Positions 23,071 to 31,467 are shown, numbered from the stretch's first letter. The stretch is DNA of 33,095 bases from Nioella sediminis (GCF_001879695.1 NZ_MNBL01000113.1:1-33095), one strand, 5' to 3'. The notes: generated by a model not told the origin, from the sequence alone. Translations and numbers: made by a program.

Positions 23071-23939
23071 AACCACTGTCCCGGTTCCATCAGCCCCAGT
23101 TCCATCAGCTGCCGCGACGACCAGTAGAAGCGGGTCGATTTGTGCCAGCGGAAACTGTCCACGTCATGGCGCGATCCGGGGTTGGTGCGCAGGGCCTTGG
23201 CGACCCGGAAGGAACAGATCGCGGCGGACATGGAATGGTGCCAGGGACAGGAATAGGTGTTCATTTCCTCGATGGACAGCGTGTTGTCCTCGCGCAGGGT
23301 CAGCCCCTCGACCGCCTGGAACAGCGCGGGCCTGTCGATGCGGCGCTTGGCTTCGGGCACATGTTCCTCGAACCGCCAGCGCAGACCCCCGTAGAAATTG
23401 AGCTGCCGGTCCAGCACATCGTCATCGGCGTTGCGGCGGGTTTCGGCGTAGTAGCCGGAACTGTCCAGATGCGCGCTTTCCAGCGACACCGCATTGGGAC
23501 AGTGGGTCAGATCCTCTGCATACAGATCGACCACATAGCCCAGAACCGAATTGCGACGTTCTTCCATCACGAAGGCCAAAGCCTCGCCCACCCGGCGCTG
23601 TTCGCAGAAGGGGAAGAACAGGTATTCAGCGTTGAAACAGTAGTGAATCCATTCCCCCGGCACCAGCCTGATCAGGGTGTTGACGGCGGCCTGCACGGTG
23701 CCCGGCTGGCGCGTGGGATGGCGGATCGTGTCGATGATGTCGGGATCGGCGAGGGAATCGGGCAGGTCCACATCCTTTGGCAGCAGCAGGAAGATGCGGC
23801 GAAACCCCAGATGCGTCAGGTGATCGAGCGTCGAGGCAAGCTCGGTCGCATCCTCTGCAATGACCATGGCGAAAGGCCCCTTGCCGAGGGGGGGCCGCGT
23901 CGCTTGGCTTCTGAAGTGGTCGAGGGACGGATGGTTCAT
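23067..23939 (-). CDS. Glycosyltransferase family 2-like protein, function unknown
   Basis: A 290-residue cytoplasmic protein. The first half resembles GT2-like proteins (PFAMVIAEDATELASTLDHLTHLGFRRIFLLLP, then WIHYCFNAEYLFFPFCEQRRVGEALAFVMEERR, then VVDLYAEDL in a DxD-like position). The second half, with GYYAETRRNADDD, GGLRWRFEEHVP, CPWHHSMSAAICSFRVAKALRTNPG and LMELGLMEPGQWF, is highly patterned and seems specific to a Rhodobacteraceae group. Donor and acceptor are unknown, and a glycosyltransferase activity is only suggested. The ATG at 23939 is chosen where similarity to remembered relatives begins. It is convergent with the isomerase gene with a 4-bp overlap, and divergent from miaB. 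Confidence 0.75.
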   Translation of the reverse strand: MNHPSLDHFRSQATRPPLGKGPFAMVIAEDATELASTLDHLTHLGFRRIFLLLPKDVDLPDSLADPDIIDTIRHPTRQPGTVQAAVNTLIRLVPGEWIHYCFNAEYLFFPFCEQRRVGEALAFVMEERRNSVLGYVVDLYAEDLTHCPNAVSLESAHLDSSGYYAETRRNADDDVLDRQLNFYGGLRWRFEEHVPEAKRRIDRPALFQAVEGLTLREDNTLSIEEMNTYSCPWHHSMSAAICSFRVAKALRTNPGSRHDVDSFRWHKSTRFYWSSRQLMELGLMEPGQWF

Positions 23940-24077
23940 CTGCCGGTTTCCGGTTCTTGCTGCCCGCGCATACTCTGCCCTCGGGGTTGCGATTTTGCAA
24001 ACGCCTCTCGCCACCCGCATTGAAGCAGCGCGGCGCTTGCGCTACACGCGGCCTGAAACCCGACAGGAGCCCGCCCC

Positions 24078-25403
24078 ATGTCCGCGCCCAAGAAGCTGTT
24101 CGTCAAGACCTATGGCTGCCAGATGAACGTCTACGATTCCGAACGGATGGCAGAGGCGCTCGGGTCGGAGGGCTATGTGCAGGTGGGCACGGCGGAAGAG
24201 GCGGACATGATCCTGCTGAACACCTGCCATATCCGCGAGAAGGCCGCTGAAAAGGTGTATTCAGAGCTTGGCCGGATGAAGCCCCTGCGCGAGGCCAATC
24301 CCGACCTCAAGATCGGCGTGGCGGGCTGCGTGGCGCAGGCCGAGGGCGAAGAGATCATGCGCCGTCAGCCAATGGTCGATCTGGTCGTCGGGCCGCAGAC
24401 CTATCACCGGCTGCCCGCCATGGCCCGCGCGGTGGAGGGGGGCGAGAAGGCGCTCGACACCGATTTCCCGGAAGAGGACAAGTTCCTGCACCTGCCCAAG
24501 GCGCGCAAACCCAAGCGCGGGCCGACGGCGTTTCTGACCGTGCAGGAAGGCTGCGACAAGTTTTGCGCCTTCTGCGTTGTGCCCTACACGCGCGGGGCAG
24601 AGGTGAGCCGCCCGGCGGAGCGCCTGTTGCGCGAGGCCGGGGAACTGGTGGAACGCGGGGTGCGCGAGATCACCCTTCTGGGCCAGAACGTGAACGCCTA
24701 TCATGGGGAAGGCCCGGATGGTGAATGGGGGTTGGCGCGGTTGATCCGGGAACTGGCGACAATCGACGGGCTGGACCGCATCCGCTTCACCACCTCGCAT
24801 CCTAATGACATGGAAGACGACCTGATCGCCGCCCATGGCGATTGCGAGAAGCTGATGCCCTACCTGCACCTGCCGGTGCAGTCGGGCTCGGACCGCATCC
24901 TGAAGGCGATGAATCGCAAGCACACGGCGGCGGAGTATGTGGCGCTGATCGAACGCATTCGGGCGGCGCGGCCCGACCTGCTGCTGTCCGGCGATTTCAT
25001 CGTCGGCTTCCCCGGCGAGACCGAGGAGGATTTCGAGGCGACGATGGATCTGGTGCGCACCGTGGGATACGGGCAGGCCTATTCCTTCAAATATTCCGCC
25101 CGTCCCGGCACGCCCGCCGCCGAGAAAGCGCCGGTTGAATCGGCGGTCGCCGATGATCGTTTGCAGCGGCTGCAAGCCCTGCTGACCGAACAGCAACGCG
25201 CCGCGCAGGACAGCATGGTGGGGCGCGAGGTCTCGGTTCTTTTTGAGAAGGCGGGGCGGCTGGAGGGTCAGCTGGTCGGCAAGTCGGACTACCTGCATGC
25301 CGTGCATGTTCAGGCGCCTGAGCATCTGATGGGTCAGATCGCCCGCGTTAAGATCGTGGAAAGCGGTCCGAATTCTCTCAAGGGTGAACTGATCGCCGAG
25401 TGA
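24078..25403 (+). CDS. miaB: tRNA-2-methylthio-N6-dimethylallyladenosine synthase MiaB
   Basis: A 441-residue radical SAM methylthiotransferase that adds a methylthio group to i6A37 of tRNAs reading UNN codons. Seen: the N-terminal UPF0004 domain with cluster cysteines 14 ([11 protein letters not shown]), 50 (NTCHIREKA) and 84 (GVAGCVAQ); the radical SAM cysteines 159-163-166 ([17 protein letters not shown]); [20 protein letters not shown]; and a C-terminal TRAM domain ending SLKGELI. The length is typical. The ATG at 24078 follows GACAGGAG. In many alphaproteobacteria miaB is followed directly by phoH-ybeY-corC-lnt; here three envelope-protein genes stand between. Confidence 0.97.
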   Translation: MSAPKKLFVKTYGCQMNVYDSERMAEALGSEGYVQVGTAEEADMILLNTCHIREKAAEKVYSELGRMKPLREANPDLKIGVAGCVAQAEGEEIMRRQPMVDLVVGPQTYHRLPAMARAVEGGEKALDTDFPEEDKFLHLPKARKPKRGPTAFLTVQEGCDKFCAFCVVPYTRGAEVSRPAERLLREAGELVERGVREITLLGQNVNAYHGEGPDGEWGLARLIRELATIDGLDRIRFTTSHPNDMEDDLIAAHGDCEKLMPYLHLPVQSGSDRILKAMNRKHTAAEYVALIERIRAARPDLLLSGDFIVGFPGETEEDFEATMDLVRTVGYGQAYSFKYSARPGTPAAEKAPVESAVADDRLQRLQALLTEQQRAAQDSMVGREVSVLFEKAGRLEGQLVGKSDYLHAVHVQAPEHLMGQIARVKIVESGPNSLKGELIAE

Positions 25404-25440
25404 GGCGGCAGGGCGCTGTGCCCCGCCACCCGTTGCCCGA

Positions 25441-25830
25441 TCAGTTCTGCATATGCCGGTGCGAGCTGTGCGGCGGCGTATCGCGGAAGATCTGCGCCAG
25501 CACCGCCCGGCTGTGGCCGGGGTCGTCCACCCCGTCGATATCGCGGCACACCCGTTCCGAGATCGCATGCGCCTCGGGGAAGGTGTAACCGGCGGCAACA
25601 AGGCTATCGACAAAGACCGGTTCGGGCCGGTCCCAGATCACGTCCTGCCAGGGGCCGCGGAAACAGCTGATGGTGACGGTGATCCGCTGCACCTGAAGGT
25701 TGGAATGCGCATGGCCATCCGTGCCATGCCAATGGCCGTGGCCATGTTCGTGATAGCCGTCGGCCGACAAAGGCGCCGATGACAGCAGCAAAGCGGCAAC
25801 AGCCGCAAGGGATTTGCGTGAAGCTTTCAT
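25441..25830 (-). CDS. Exported histidine-rich protein
   Basis: A 129-residue protein with a signal peptide (MKASRKSLAAVAALLLSSAPLSA). The mature N-terminus is strikingly His-rich: YHEHGHGHWHGTDGHAHS, eight histidines within 18 residues, with further His near the C-terminus (HSSHRHM). The middle (VQRITVTISCFRGPWQDVIWDRPEPVFVDSLVAAGYTFPEAHAISERVCRDIDG) looks like a small folded domain with two cysteines and belongs to no family I recognise. Binding of zinc, nickel or copper in the periplasm is plausible but is inference. The ATG at 25830 has AAGGA nine bases upstream. A CtrA-like box lies about 115 bp upstream of the start. It is convergent with miaB. Confidence 0.8.
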   Translation of the reverse strand: MKASRKSLAAVAALLLSSAPLSADGYHEHGHGHWHGTDGHAHSNLQVQRITVTISCFRGPWQDVIWDRPEPVFVDSLVAAGYTFPEAHAISERVCRDIDGVDDPGHSRAVLAQIFRDTPPHSSHRHMQN

Positions 25831-26276
25831 TTCCCCCAATCCTTTTTACATGCCCTTTGACGGGCGGAACCAACACACTGCTCGGCCGGGAAATGGATCG
25901 GGAGGCTCTCGTTCGGCCACCCGTTCCCACTCATGCGACGGAGTTTAACGAAACGTTAAGGTCTGTGAAGAAGGCCGGAGAAAACCGGGTAAACGTCGAA
26001 ACGGTATCCCGTCATCGGCAAGACTGTTCTCAGGATCGCAACAGCACAGCCTCTTTTCCGCATCGTTAACCCATTTTCGCCCTAGTTTTGCCAGATTGAC
26101 CCAACCCGCATCCGGGGTGATGATTCGGTCACGTTTCCGATGTTCGGGCGGCCAACAGGCAAATTTCGGACTTCCCAAACACGGGCGGGCTGATAAACTG
26201 TTACAAATAAATGGGCTTTTCCCGGTATGCGCTGCCACGCTGCGGGGATGTGTAAAGGTAACAAGGGGGTGTCGCG
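25831..26276. other. 446-bp intergenic region with a CtrA-like site
   Basis: No convincing coding sequence was found in either strand; reading frames present lack ribosome-binding sites and recognisable protein patterns. It holds the promoters for the divergent His-rich protein and OmpA-like genes, the CtrA-like box at 25945-25959, a further half-site TTAACCCAT at 26066-26074, and an AT-rich segment near 26190-26220 (ACTGTTACAAATAAATGG) that may be promoter DNA of the OmpA-like gene. Confidence 0.6.
25945..25959. promoter_or_regulatory. CtrA-like binding site TTAA-N7-TTAA
   Basis: TTAACGAAACGTTAA is an exact TTAA-N7-TTAA match and is itself palindromic (TTAACG-AAA-CGTTAA). CtrA is the alphaproteobacterial cell-cycle and, in Rhodobacteraceae, motility/gene-transfer regulator. 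The site is 115 bp upstream of the His-rich protein start and 318 bp upstream of the OmpA-like start. In GC-rich DNA an eight-base match is uncommon but not decisive. Confidence 0.45.
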
Positions 26277-26852
26277 GTGATGCGCGTTTTAAGTCCTGGT
26301 TTGAGATCCGTTATTCTGGCTGCTGCGGTGGCTGTTTCGTCGATGCTGATGCAGTCCGGTACGGCCCTTGCCCAAAGCGGCGGCGGTGTGACCGGCAGCA
26401 TTGAGCCAGGCATCTGGATCGATCCCGATGGCTGTATGCATTGGGTCGCCGATGGCGGGGTCGAGGGGTACATGACCGGCCGGGTGAATCCCGAAAACGG
26501 CATGCCGATCTGCATGGAAATGAACACCTGCGCCGTGGCCAATACCGATACGCTTTTCGCCACCGACAGCTCTCGGCTGACCTCGGCGGGCCGGGCGCAT
26601 CTGGAACAGTTCTTCTCCTCCGCAGGGGCCTTTGCCTACGCGATCTACGGCCATACCGACAGCCGCGCCTCGGATGAATACAACATGGGCCTGTCACAGC
26701 GTCGCGCAGCGTCGGTCGCTGCCGTGGCCCGCTCGGTCGGTGCACGCGTGGCCCGCGAAATTGGCTATGGCGAACGGCGCCCAAGGGTGCCGAACACCAG
26801 CGCTGCGAACATGCAGCAGAACCGCCGTGTTGAAATCGTGTGTTACAGGTGA
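26277..26852 (+). CDS. OmpA family protein with N-terminal Cys-containing module
   Basis: About 191 residues: a signal peptide (to about residue 32, ALA-Q), a 37-residue module at 43-79 (EPGIWIDPDGC...GMPIC), then an OmpA-like peptidoglycan-binding domain (TDTLFATDSSRLTSAGRAHLEQFF, AIYGHTDSRASDEYNMGLSQRRAASV, IGYGERRP, NMQQNRRVEI). The conserved Asp of GHTDS and the Arg of NRRVEI that bind diaminopimelate are present. The protein should sit in the periplasm and hold peptidoglycan. A GTG at 26277 or an ATG at 26280 could start it, both served by AAGGGGG. The next gene, 5 bp downstream, encodes a lipoprotein with the same 37-residue module, so the two probably act together. Confidence 0.88.
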   Translation: MMRVLSPGLRSVILAAAVAVSSMLMQSGTALAQSGGGVTGSIEPGIWIDPDGCMHWVADGGVEGYMTGRVNPENGMPICMEMNTCAVANTDTLFATDSSRLTSAGRAHLEQFFSSAGAFAYAIYGHTDSRASDEYNMGLSQRRAASVAAVARSVGARVAREIGYGERRPRVPNTSAANMQQNRRVEIVCYR

Positions 26853-26857
26853 CCGAG

Positions 26858-27223
26858 ATGACGAGTGTTTTGAAACCGATGAAACCAATCGCCCTATTGG
26901 CCTCGGCCCTGGTTCTTGCCGGGTGCGTCGAGTCGATCGAGGGCGTGTCACCCACCAATGACCCTGCGCCCGTCCGCGCCATTGCGCAGGACCGCGGCCG
27001 CGACGCCGGTAGCCTGACCCAACTGGAAGCCGGGATCTGGGTGGACCCGGATGGGTGCCACCACTGGATCGTCGATGACGGGCTGGAAGGCTATATCGAC
27101 GCGCGCCGCGATCCGGTGACAGGCCTGCCGGTCTGCACCCCGATCGCGCCTCCGGGCTCTATCGTGGGCGATTCCGGTGCCGGGGCTGCTGGGATCCGGG
27201 ACTGGGTGCCGAACCGGCGCTGA
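26858..27223 (+). CDS. Lipoprotein sharing the Cys-containing module of the upstream OmpA-like protein
   Basis: A 121-residue lipoprotein precursor. The signal peptide ends in a lipobox LAGC with Cys23 as the lipidated residue; the following residue Val gives no inner-membrane retention signal in the classic sense. Residues 57-93 (EAGIWVDPDGC...GLPVC) align without gaps to the 37-residue module of the neighbouring OmpA-like protein, with 21 identical positions, including both cysteines (67 and 93) spaced 26 apart. The rest is Pro/Gly-rich and probably flexible. The ATG at 26858 with CAGGTGA upstream is chosen; an ATG at 26879 would also keep the lipobox. Co-transcribed with the upstream gene. 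Function unknown. Confidence 0.85.
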   Translation: MTSVLKPMKPIALLASALVLAGCVESIEGVSPTNDPAPVRAIAQDRGRDAGSLTQLEAGIWVDPDGCHHWIVDDGLEGYIDARRDPVTGLPVCTPIAPPGSIVGDSGAGAAGIRDWVPNRR

Positions 27224-27394
27224 CCGATTTTTGAAAGCAAGGGTCAGGGCGGTGCCGGATTGGTGCCGCCCGATCTCGTTCTGCCCGCCATTTCATCACG
27301 ATATGGGGAAATTGAGGGGAATGGGACACAAGTGGTTGCGTTGGTCCGGCTCTGTTGCCACACTGGACGCACAACCTCGACGCGGGAGACCCCA

Positions 27395-28408
27395 TTGGCG
27401 ACCACCACGCTGCCTCCGCCACCCGAAGACGCCTCTCTGGAACGCGTTCTGGAATTCCCTGAAAACAGACTTCTGATAGAGCTTTGCGGCGAATTTGACC
27501 GCAATCTCGCGCAGATCGAACATCTGATGGATGTGCAGATCGTGCGGCGCGGGAATGCGCTTGCCGTCCATGGCGGCGCGCGGGATGAAGCCGCTCAGGC
27601 GCTGCAATCGCTCTATCAGCGCGCCGAGTCGGGTCGGTCGATCGACCCCGGCGATATTGACGCGGTGATCCGGCTCGGCAATTCCGGGGAAGACACAGGC
27701 ACCCGCGATGGCGACCAGATGGAGATGTTCCAGACCGGCGATCTGGAAATCAAGACCCGCAAGAAAACGGTCGAACCGCGCACCAAGGCGCAGCAGGATT
27801 ATGTCCGCGCGCTCTATGGGCATGAACTGGCCTTCGGCATCGGCCCGGCAGGCACCGGCAAGACCTATCTGGCCGTGGCCGTTGCGGTGAACCAGATGAT
27901 CAACGGCCATGTGGACCGCATCATCCTGAGCCGCCCGGCGGTGGAGGCGGGCGAGAAGCTCGGCTATCTGCCCGGCGACATGAAGGACAAGGTCGATCCT
28001 TACATGCAGCCGCTTTACGATGCGCTGAACGACTTCCTGCCGGGCAAGCAACTGGCCAAGTTGATCGAGGAAAAGCGGATCGAGATCGCTCCGCTGGCCT
28101 TCATGCGCGGGAGGACTCTGTCGAATGCTTATGTGGTGCTCGATGAGGCGCAGAACGCCACTTCAATGCAGATGAAGATGTTCCTGACCCGTCTGGGGCA
28201 AGGCAGCCGCATGGTGATCACCGGCGACCGCAGCCAGGTCGACCTGCCGCGCGGCGTGACCAGCGGGTTGCGGGAGGCGGAGCGTATCCTTGAGGGGGTC
28301 AAGGGCATCAGCTTCAACTATTTTACCGCCAAGGATGTGGTGCGTCACCCGATGGTTGCGAAAATCATCGAAGCCTATGACGCAGATAATCCGGCGGAAC
28401 GCGGATGA
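27395..28408 (+). CDS. phoH: PhoH-like ATPase
   Basis: A 337-residue PhoH-family ATPase (PhoL/YbeZ type), associated with RNA metabolism and normally encoded beside ybeY. Seen: an N-terminal KH-like region (NRLLIELCGEFDRNLAQIEHLMDVQIVRRGNALAVHG); Walker A GPAGTGKT (150-157); ILSRPAVEAGEKLGYLPGD; Walker B VVLDEAQN (Asp250-Glu251); and the C-terminal TGDRSQVDLP and VRHPMVAKII. The most likely start is the TTG at 27395, with GGGAG seven bases upstream; longer in-frame starts lack support and similarity. The ybeY gene follows after a 105-bp gap filled with hairpins. Confidence 0.93.
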   Translation: MATTTLPPPPEDASLERVLEFPENRLLIELCGEFDRNLAQIEHLMDVQIVRRGNALAVHGGARDEAAQALQSLYQRAESGRSIDPGDIDAVIRLGNSGEDTGTRDGDQMEMFQTGDLEIKTRKKTVEPRTKAQQDYVRALYGHELAFGIGPAGTGKTYLAVAVAVNQMINGHVDRIILSRPAVEAGEKLGYLPGDMKDKVDPYMQPLYDALNDFLPGKQLAKLIEEKRIEIAPLAFMRGRTLSNAYVVLDEAQNATSMQMKMFLTRLGQGSRMVITGDRSQVDLPRGVTSGLREAERILEGVKGISFNYFTAKDVVRHPMVAKIIEAYDADNPAERG

Positions 28409-28410
28409 GG

Positions 28411-28497
28411 GAAAAATCTTCATGCAAGATTTTTCGATGGCTGCAAAAATCTTCCTGAAGATTTTTGGGAGTTGGAAGAATTTTCTGGAAAATTCTT
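28411..28497. repeat. Three-hairpin palindromic array between phoH and ybeY
   Basis: Three AT-rich palindromes in a row: GAAAAATCTT-N5-AAGATTTTTC (28411-28435), CAAAAATCTTC-CT-GAAGATTTTTG (28444-28467) and AAGAATTTTC-TG-GAAAATTCTT (28476-28497). The first two share the core AAAAATCTTC. All arms are 10-11 bp and perfect. The style matches the TTC-GAA-centred palindromes at 10262-10393 and the hairpin at 15281-15300, suggesting one family of dispersed palindromic elements. The array ends 16 bp before the proposed ybeY start and leaves no clear ribosome-binding site there. Confidence 0.75.
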
Positions 28498-28513
28498 ATG
28501 TTCGGTGCGCGCT

Positions 28514-29020
28514 GTGACCGGCGCCGCTCTGGTGGATGTGATCATCGAGGCCCCGGAATGGGAGGCGGTGAATGTGGACGTCATGGCACAACAGGCCTGT
28601 TCTGCTGCTCTGGCAGAGCTTGGCCTTGATTCAGGGCGTTTCGAAATCGCGATCCTGGCCTGCGATGATGCGCGGATTGCCGAATTGAACGGTGATTTTC
28701 GCGCCAAGCCAACTGCCACCAATGTCCTATCCTGGCCGTCTGAGGACATCGACCTGCCCATCGGGGCCAGCCCGGATCTGCCCGATCCTGACCCTGACGG
28801 CCCACCCGTCGAACTGGGCGACATCGCCATTGCCTACGAGACCTGTGCGCGCGAAGCCGAGGACCAGGGAAAGCCCTTTTCGGACCATGTCAGCCACCTG
28901 CTGGTCCACGCGACCCTGCATCTGTTGGGTTTTGATCACATAAATGACCCCGATGCCGCCCATATGGAGGCAATCGAGACGCGTATCCTTGCAACCATGG
29001 GCATCCCTGACCCATATTAG
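28514..29020 (+). CDS. ybeY: Endoribonuclease YbeY (rRNA maturation factor)
   Basis: A 168-residue metal-dependent RNase needed for 16S rRNA 3'-end maturation and ribosome quality control. The zinc site HATLHLLGFDH gives His132, His136 and His142; the other family blocks are LNGDFRAKPTATNVLSWP and LGDIAIAYETCAREAEDQGKPFSDHVSHLLVH. The GTG at 28514 gives the usual protein start (TGAALVDVIIEAPEW), but GTG 28505 and TTG 28472 are also in frame, and none has a good ribosome-binding site because a palindromic array fills the upstream gap. It follows phoH and precedes the CBS-domain gene, the conserved order. Confidence 0.92.
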   Translation: MTGAALVDVIIEAPEWEAVNVDVMAQQACSAALAELGLDSGRFEIAILACDDARIAELNGDFRAKPTATNVLSWPSEDIDLPIGASPDLPDPDPDGPPVELGDIAIAYETCAREAEDQGKPFSDHVSHLLVHATLHLLGFDHINDPDAAHMEAIETRILATMGIPDPY

Positions 29021-29065
29021 GGCCAACGGGTTTTCAGGCCCGGCAATTGTCCTTGGAAAGGATCC

Positions 29066-29953
29066 ATGAACGACTCCCCCGAGTCCTCCTCTAGCGCAGC
29101 GCAAGGCGCGCAGGAGACGGACGACAGTTCAGACCAGAGACCCGGACTTCTGGCCCGGCTCTTTGGCAACACCCAATCCCCCGAACCCATTGAAACGAAC
29201 GGGCAACCCGCGCACGCCGCCGGGTCTGCGGCGCATGCGGCGATCTCGGTGTACAATCTGCGCCGGATGCGGCTGGATGACGTGGCGGTTCCACGTGCGG
29301 AAATCACCGCGGTGCCGGTCGATATCGCGCTTGCCGATCTTGTCAAAGTGTTCCGCGATAGCGGTTATACCCGTCTGCCGGTCTATGAGGGTACGCTCGA
29401 CACGCCGATCGGGCTGGTTCATCTCAAGGACCTGGCCCTGACCTACGGGTTCAATGGCGGCGGCAAGGTCATCGACCTCGGTTCGATGCTTCGACCACTG
29501 CTCTATGCACCGCCATCCATGCCCATTGGGGTGATGCTGCAAAAGATGCAGACCGAGCGGATTCACATGGCCCTTGTGATCGACGAATATGGCGGTGTGG
29601 ACGGTCTGGTGACACTGGAGGACCTGATCGAACAGGTTATCGGTGAGATCGAGGACGAACATGACGTCGAGGAAGACAAGCTCTGGTCGGAAGAAGCCCC
29701 CGGCTGCTGGCTTGTCAGGGCCAAGGCACCGCTGGACGAGTTCGAGGAGGCGGTTGGCGTCGATCTGACCGAAGGGCTTGACGACGAGGAGATCGACACG
29801 CTTGGCGGGTTGGTGTTTGTCCTGTCGGGGCGTGTGCCGGCCCGTGGCGAGGTCATTCCCCATCCGGCAGGTCCCGAGATCGAAATCGTCGATGCCGATC
29901 CGCGCCGGATCAAGCGTTTGAGGATTCGTCTGCCCAAGGGGCATGGCGGGTGA
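29066..29953 (+). CDS. CBS domain protein, CorC/TlyC (hemolysin-like) family
   Basis: A 295-residue cytoplasmic protein of the CorC type. After a polar N-terminus there are two CBS domains (about 70-195: RAEITAVPVDIALADLVKVFRDSGYTRLPVYEG...GLVHLKDLAL and MQTERIHMALVIDEYGGVDGLVTLEDLIEQVIGEIEDEHD). The C-terminal CorC_HlyC domain follows (SEEAPGCWLVRAKAPLDEFEEAVG...DTLGGLVFVLSGRVPARGEVI). The membrane DUF21 domain of larger relatives is absent, as in E. coli CorC/YbeX. Members are tied to Mg/Co efflux and to ribosome metabolism through their place beside ybeY. The ATG at 29066 follows GGAAAGGAT. Its stop overlaps the lnt start by 4 bp (GTGA). Confidence 0.93.
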   Translation: MNDSPESSSSAAQGAQETDDSSDQRPGLLARLFGNTQSPEPIETNGQPAHAAGSAAHAAISVYNLRRMRLDDVAVPRAEITAVPVDIALADLVKVFRDSGYTRLPVYEGTLDTPIGLVHLKDLALTYGFNGGGKVIDLGSMLRPLLYAPPSMPIGVMLQKMQTERIHMALVIDEYGGVDGLVTLEDLIEQVIGEIEDEHDVEEDKLWSEEAPGCWLVRAKAPLDEFEEAVGVDLTEGLDDEEIDTLGGLVFVLSGRVPARGEVIPHPAGPEIEIVDADPRRIKRLRIRLPKGHGG

Positions 29954-31467
29954 CAGGGATTGCCCGCTGGCTGTCCGGTCGCGCTGAGCGCCAGCGGTTC
30001 GGGCTTGCCTTGGTCGCCGGGGGGCTGGCTGCAACCGGGCTTGCGCCCTTCGATCTGCCGTTCCTGTCCCTGATCGGCTTTGCCGGGCTTGCCCTGTCCC
30101 TGATGCCTGTCGGCACAGCGCGGTCGGCATTCTGGACGGGCCTGGCAGGCGGCACGGGCTATTTCGCGGTGTCCCTGCACTGGATTGTCGAACCCTTTTT
30201 CGTCGATCCTTGGCGGCATGGCTGGATGGCGCCCTTCGCCCTGATCCTGATGTCCGCCGGTCTGGCCCTGTTCTGGGGGGCGGCTGCGGCATTGGCGGTC
30301 CGCGTCACGCAACCGGGGGGGCTGCGTGCCCTGGCCTGGCCCTTGGCGCTGAGTGCGGCTGAGCTTCTGCGGGCCTCAATCCTCACCGGTTTCCCTTGGG
30401 CGCATCCCGGCCATATCTGGATCGGCAGCCCGCTGATGGGGCTTGCGGCCTGGGTCGGTCCGCACGGGTTGACCTTGCTGACCCTGATATTGGCGGCGGG
30501 AGTGGCTGCGGCGATCTGGTCACGACCGGTGCTTGTGGCGCTTCCCGGTGTCGCGGTTGCGGGGGCATTGGGGCTTGGCATGATGATCCCACCTGCACCT
30601 CCGGCCGATGAAAACGCTGCCGTGATCCGCCTGATCCAGCCCAATGCCCCGCAGCATCTGAAATGGCTGCCCGAGATGATCCCGGTCTTCTTCCGCCGTT
30701 CGCTGGAACTGACCGCCGCCGATCCGCAGCTCGATGCGCCGCCCGATCTGGTGATCTGGCCGGAAACCTCGTTGCCTGCGTTGCTGCGCAATTCCGAGCC
30801 ATGGCGCGAGGCGATCGGGCAGGCCTCGGGCGCGGCGCGGGTGATCGTGGGCGGGCAGAGATTGCAGGACGGAATGGTGCGCAATTCGCTGTTTCTGCTG
30901 GACCGGGACGGCGGGTTGGCGGCCGCCTATGACAAGCATCACCTCGTGCCCTTCGGAGAGTATATCCCGCTGACCGGAATGGCCCGTGCCATGGGATTGC
31001 GCGGCCTGGCCGAGGTCGCAGGCGCGGGCTATACCCCAGGGGGTGGCCCGGCTTTGCTGGATCTCGGCCCGCTTGGGCAGGCTTTTCCGATGATCTGCTA
31101 CGAGACGATTTTCCCCGGCTATGTCCGGCAGGTCGACCGCCCCGGCTGGCTGCTGCAAATCACCAATGACGCGTGGTTCGGAGAGTTCTCCGGCCCCTTC
31201 CAGCATCTGGAGCTGGCGCAGCTGCGCGCGGCGGAACAGGGCCTGCCGTTGCTGAGGGCGGCAAATACCGGCGTCTCTGCGGTGATCGACGCGCGCGGGC
31301 AGGTTCTGGCGGCGCTTCCCTTGGGCGAACATGGCGCGCTCGACCTGCGGATGCCGCCGCCGCTGCCTGCCACGGTGTACGCCCGAACCGGGGACTGGCC
31401 CATCTTGGTGTTGCTGCTTGGCTTGTCTTGCGGCGTGATGCTGGCGAAACGGCGACAGCGCCATTGA
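29950..31467 (+). CDS. lnt: Apolipoprotein N-acyltransferase
   Basis: A 505-residue inner-membrane enzyme that adds the third acyl chain to the N-terminal cysteine of lipoproteins. Several membrane helices fill the first 200 residues (for example LALVAGGLAATGLAPFDLPFLSLIGFAGLALSL), and a final one lies near the C-terminus (WPILVLLLGLSCGVMLA). Between them is the periplasmic nitrilase-like domain with its triad Glu272 (WPETS), Lys329 (YDKHHLVPFGEY) and Cys383 (MICYETIFP). The GTG at 29950 overlaps the corC stop (GTGA), a coupled start. A lipoprotein substrate candidate is encoded 2.7 kb upstream (26858-27223). Confidence 0.95.
   Translation: MTGIARWLSGRAERQRFGLALVAGGLAATGLAPFDLPFLSLIGFAGLALSLMPVGTARSAFWTGLAGGTGYFAVSLHWIVEPFFVDPWRHGWMAPFALILMSAGLALFWGAAAALAVRVTQPGGLRALAWPLALSAAELLRASILTGFPWAHPGHIWIGSPLMGLAAWVGPHGLTLLTLILAAGVAAAIWSRPVLVALPGVAVAGALGLGMMIPPAPPADENAAVIRLIQPNAPQHLKWLPEMIPVFFRRSLELTAADPQLDAPPDLVIWPETSLPALLRNSEPWREAIGQASGAARVIVGGQRLQDGMVRNSLFLLDRDGGLAAAYDKHHLVPFGEYIPLTGMARAMGLRGLAEVAGAGYTPGGGPALLDLGPLGQAFPMICYETIFPGYVRQVDRPGWLLQITNDAWFGEFSGPFQHLELAQLRAAEQGLPLLRAANTGVSAVIDARGQVLAALPLGEHGALDLRMPPPLPATVYARTGDWPILVLLLGLSCGVMLAKRRQRH

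Noticed and set aside
25779-26238. Two overlapping frames of about 96 codons in the 446-bp gap
   Set aside because: No ribosome-binding site, no hydrophobic or domain pattern, and they overlap probable promoter and CtrA-like sequences.
27238-27290. GGGCGG/CCGCCC inverted repeat after the lipoprotein gene as a terminator
   Set aside because: Only 6-bp arms with a 13-base loop and no T-run.
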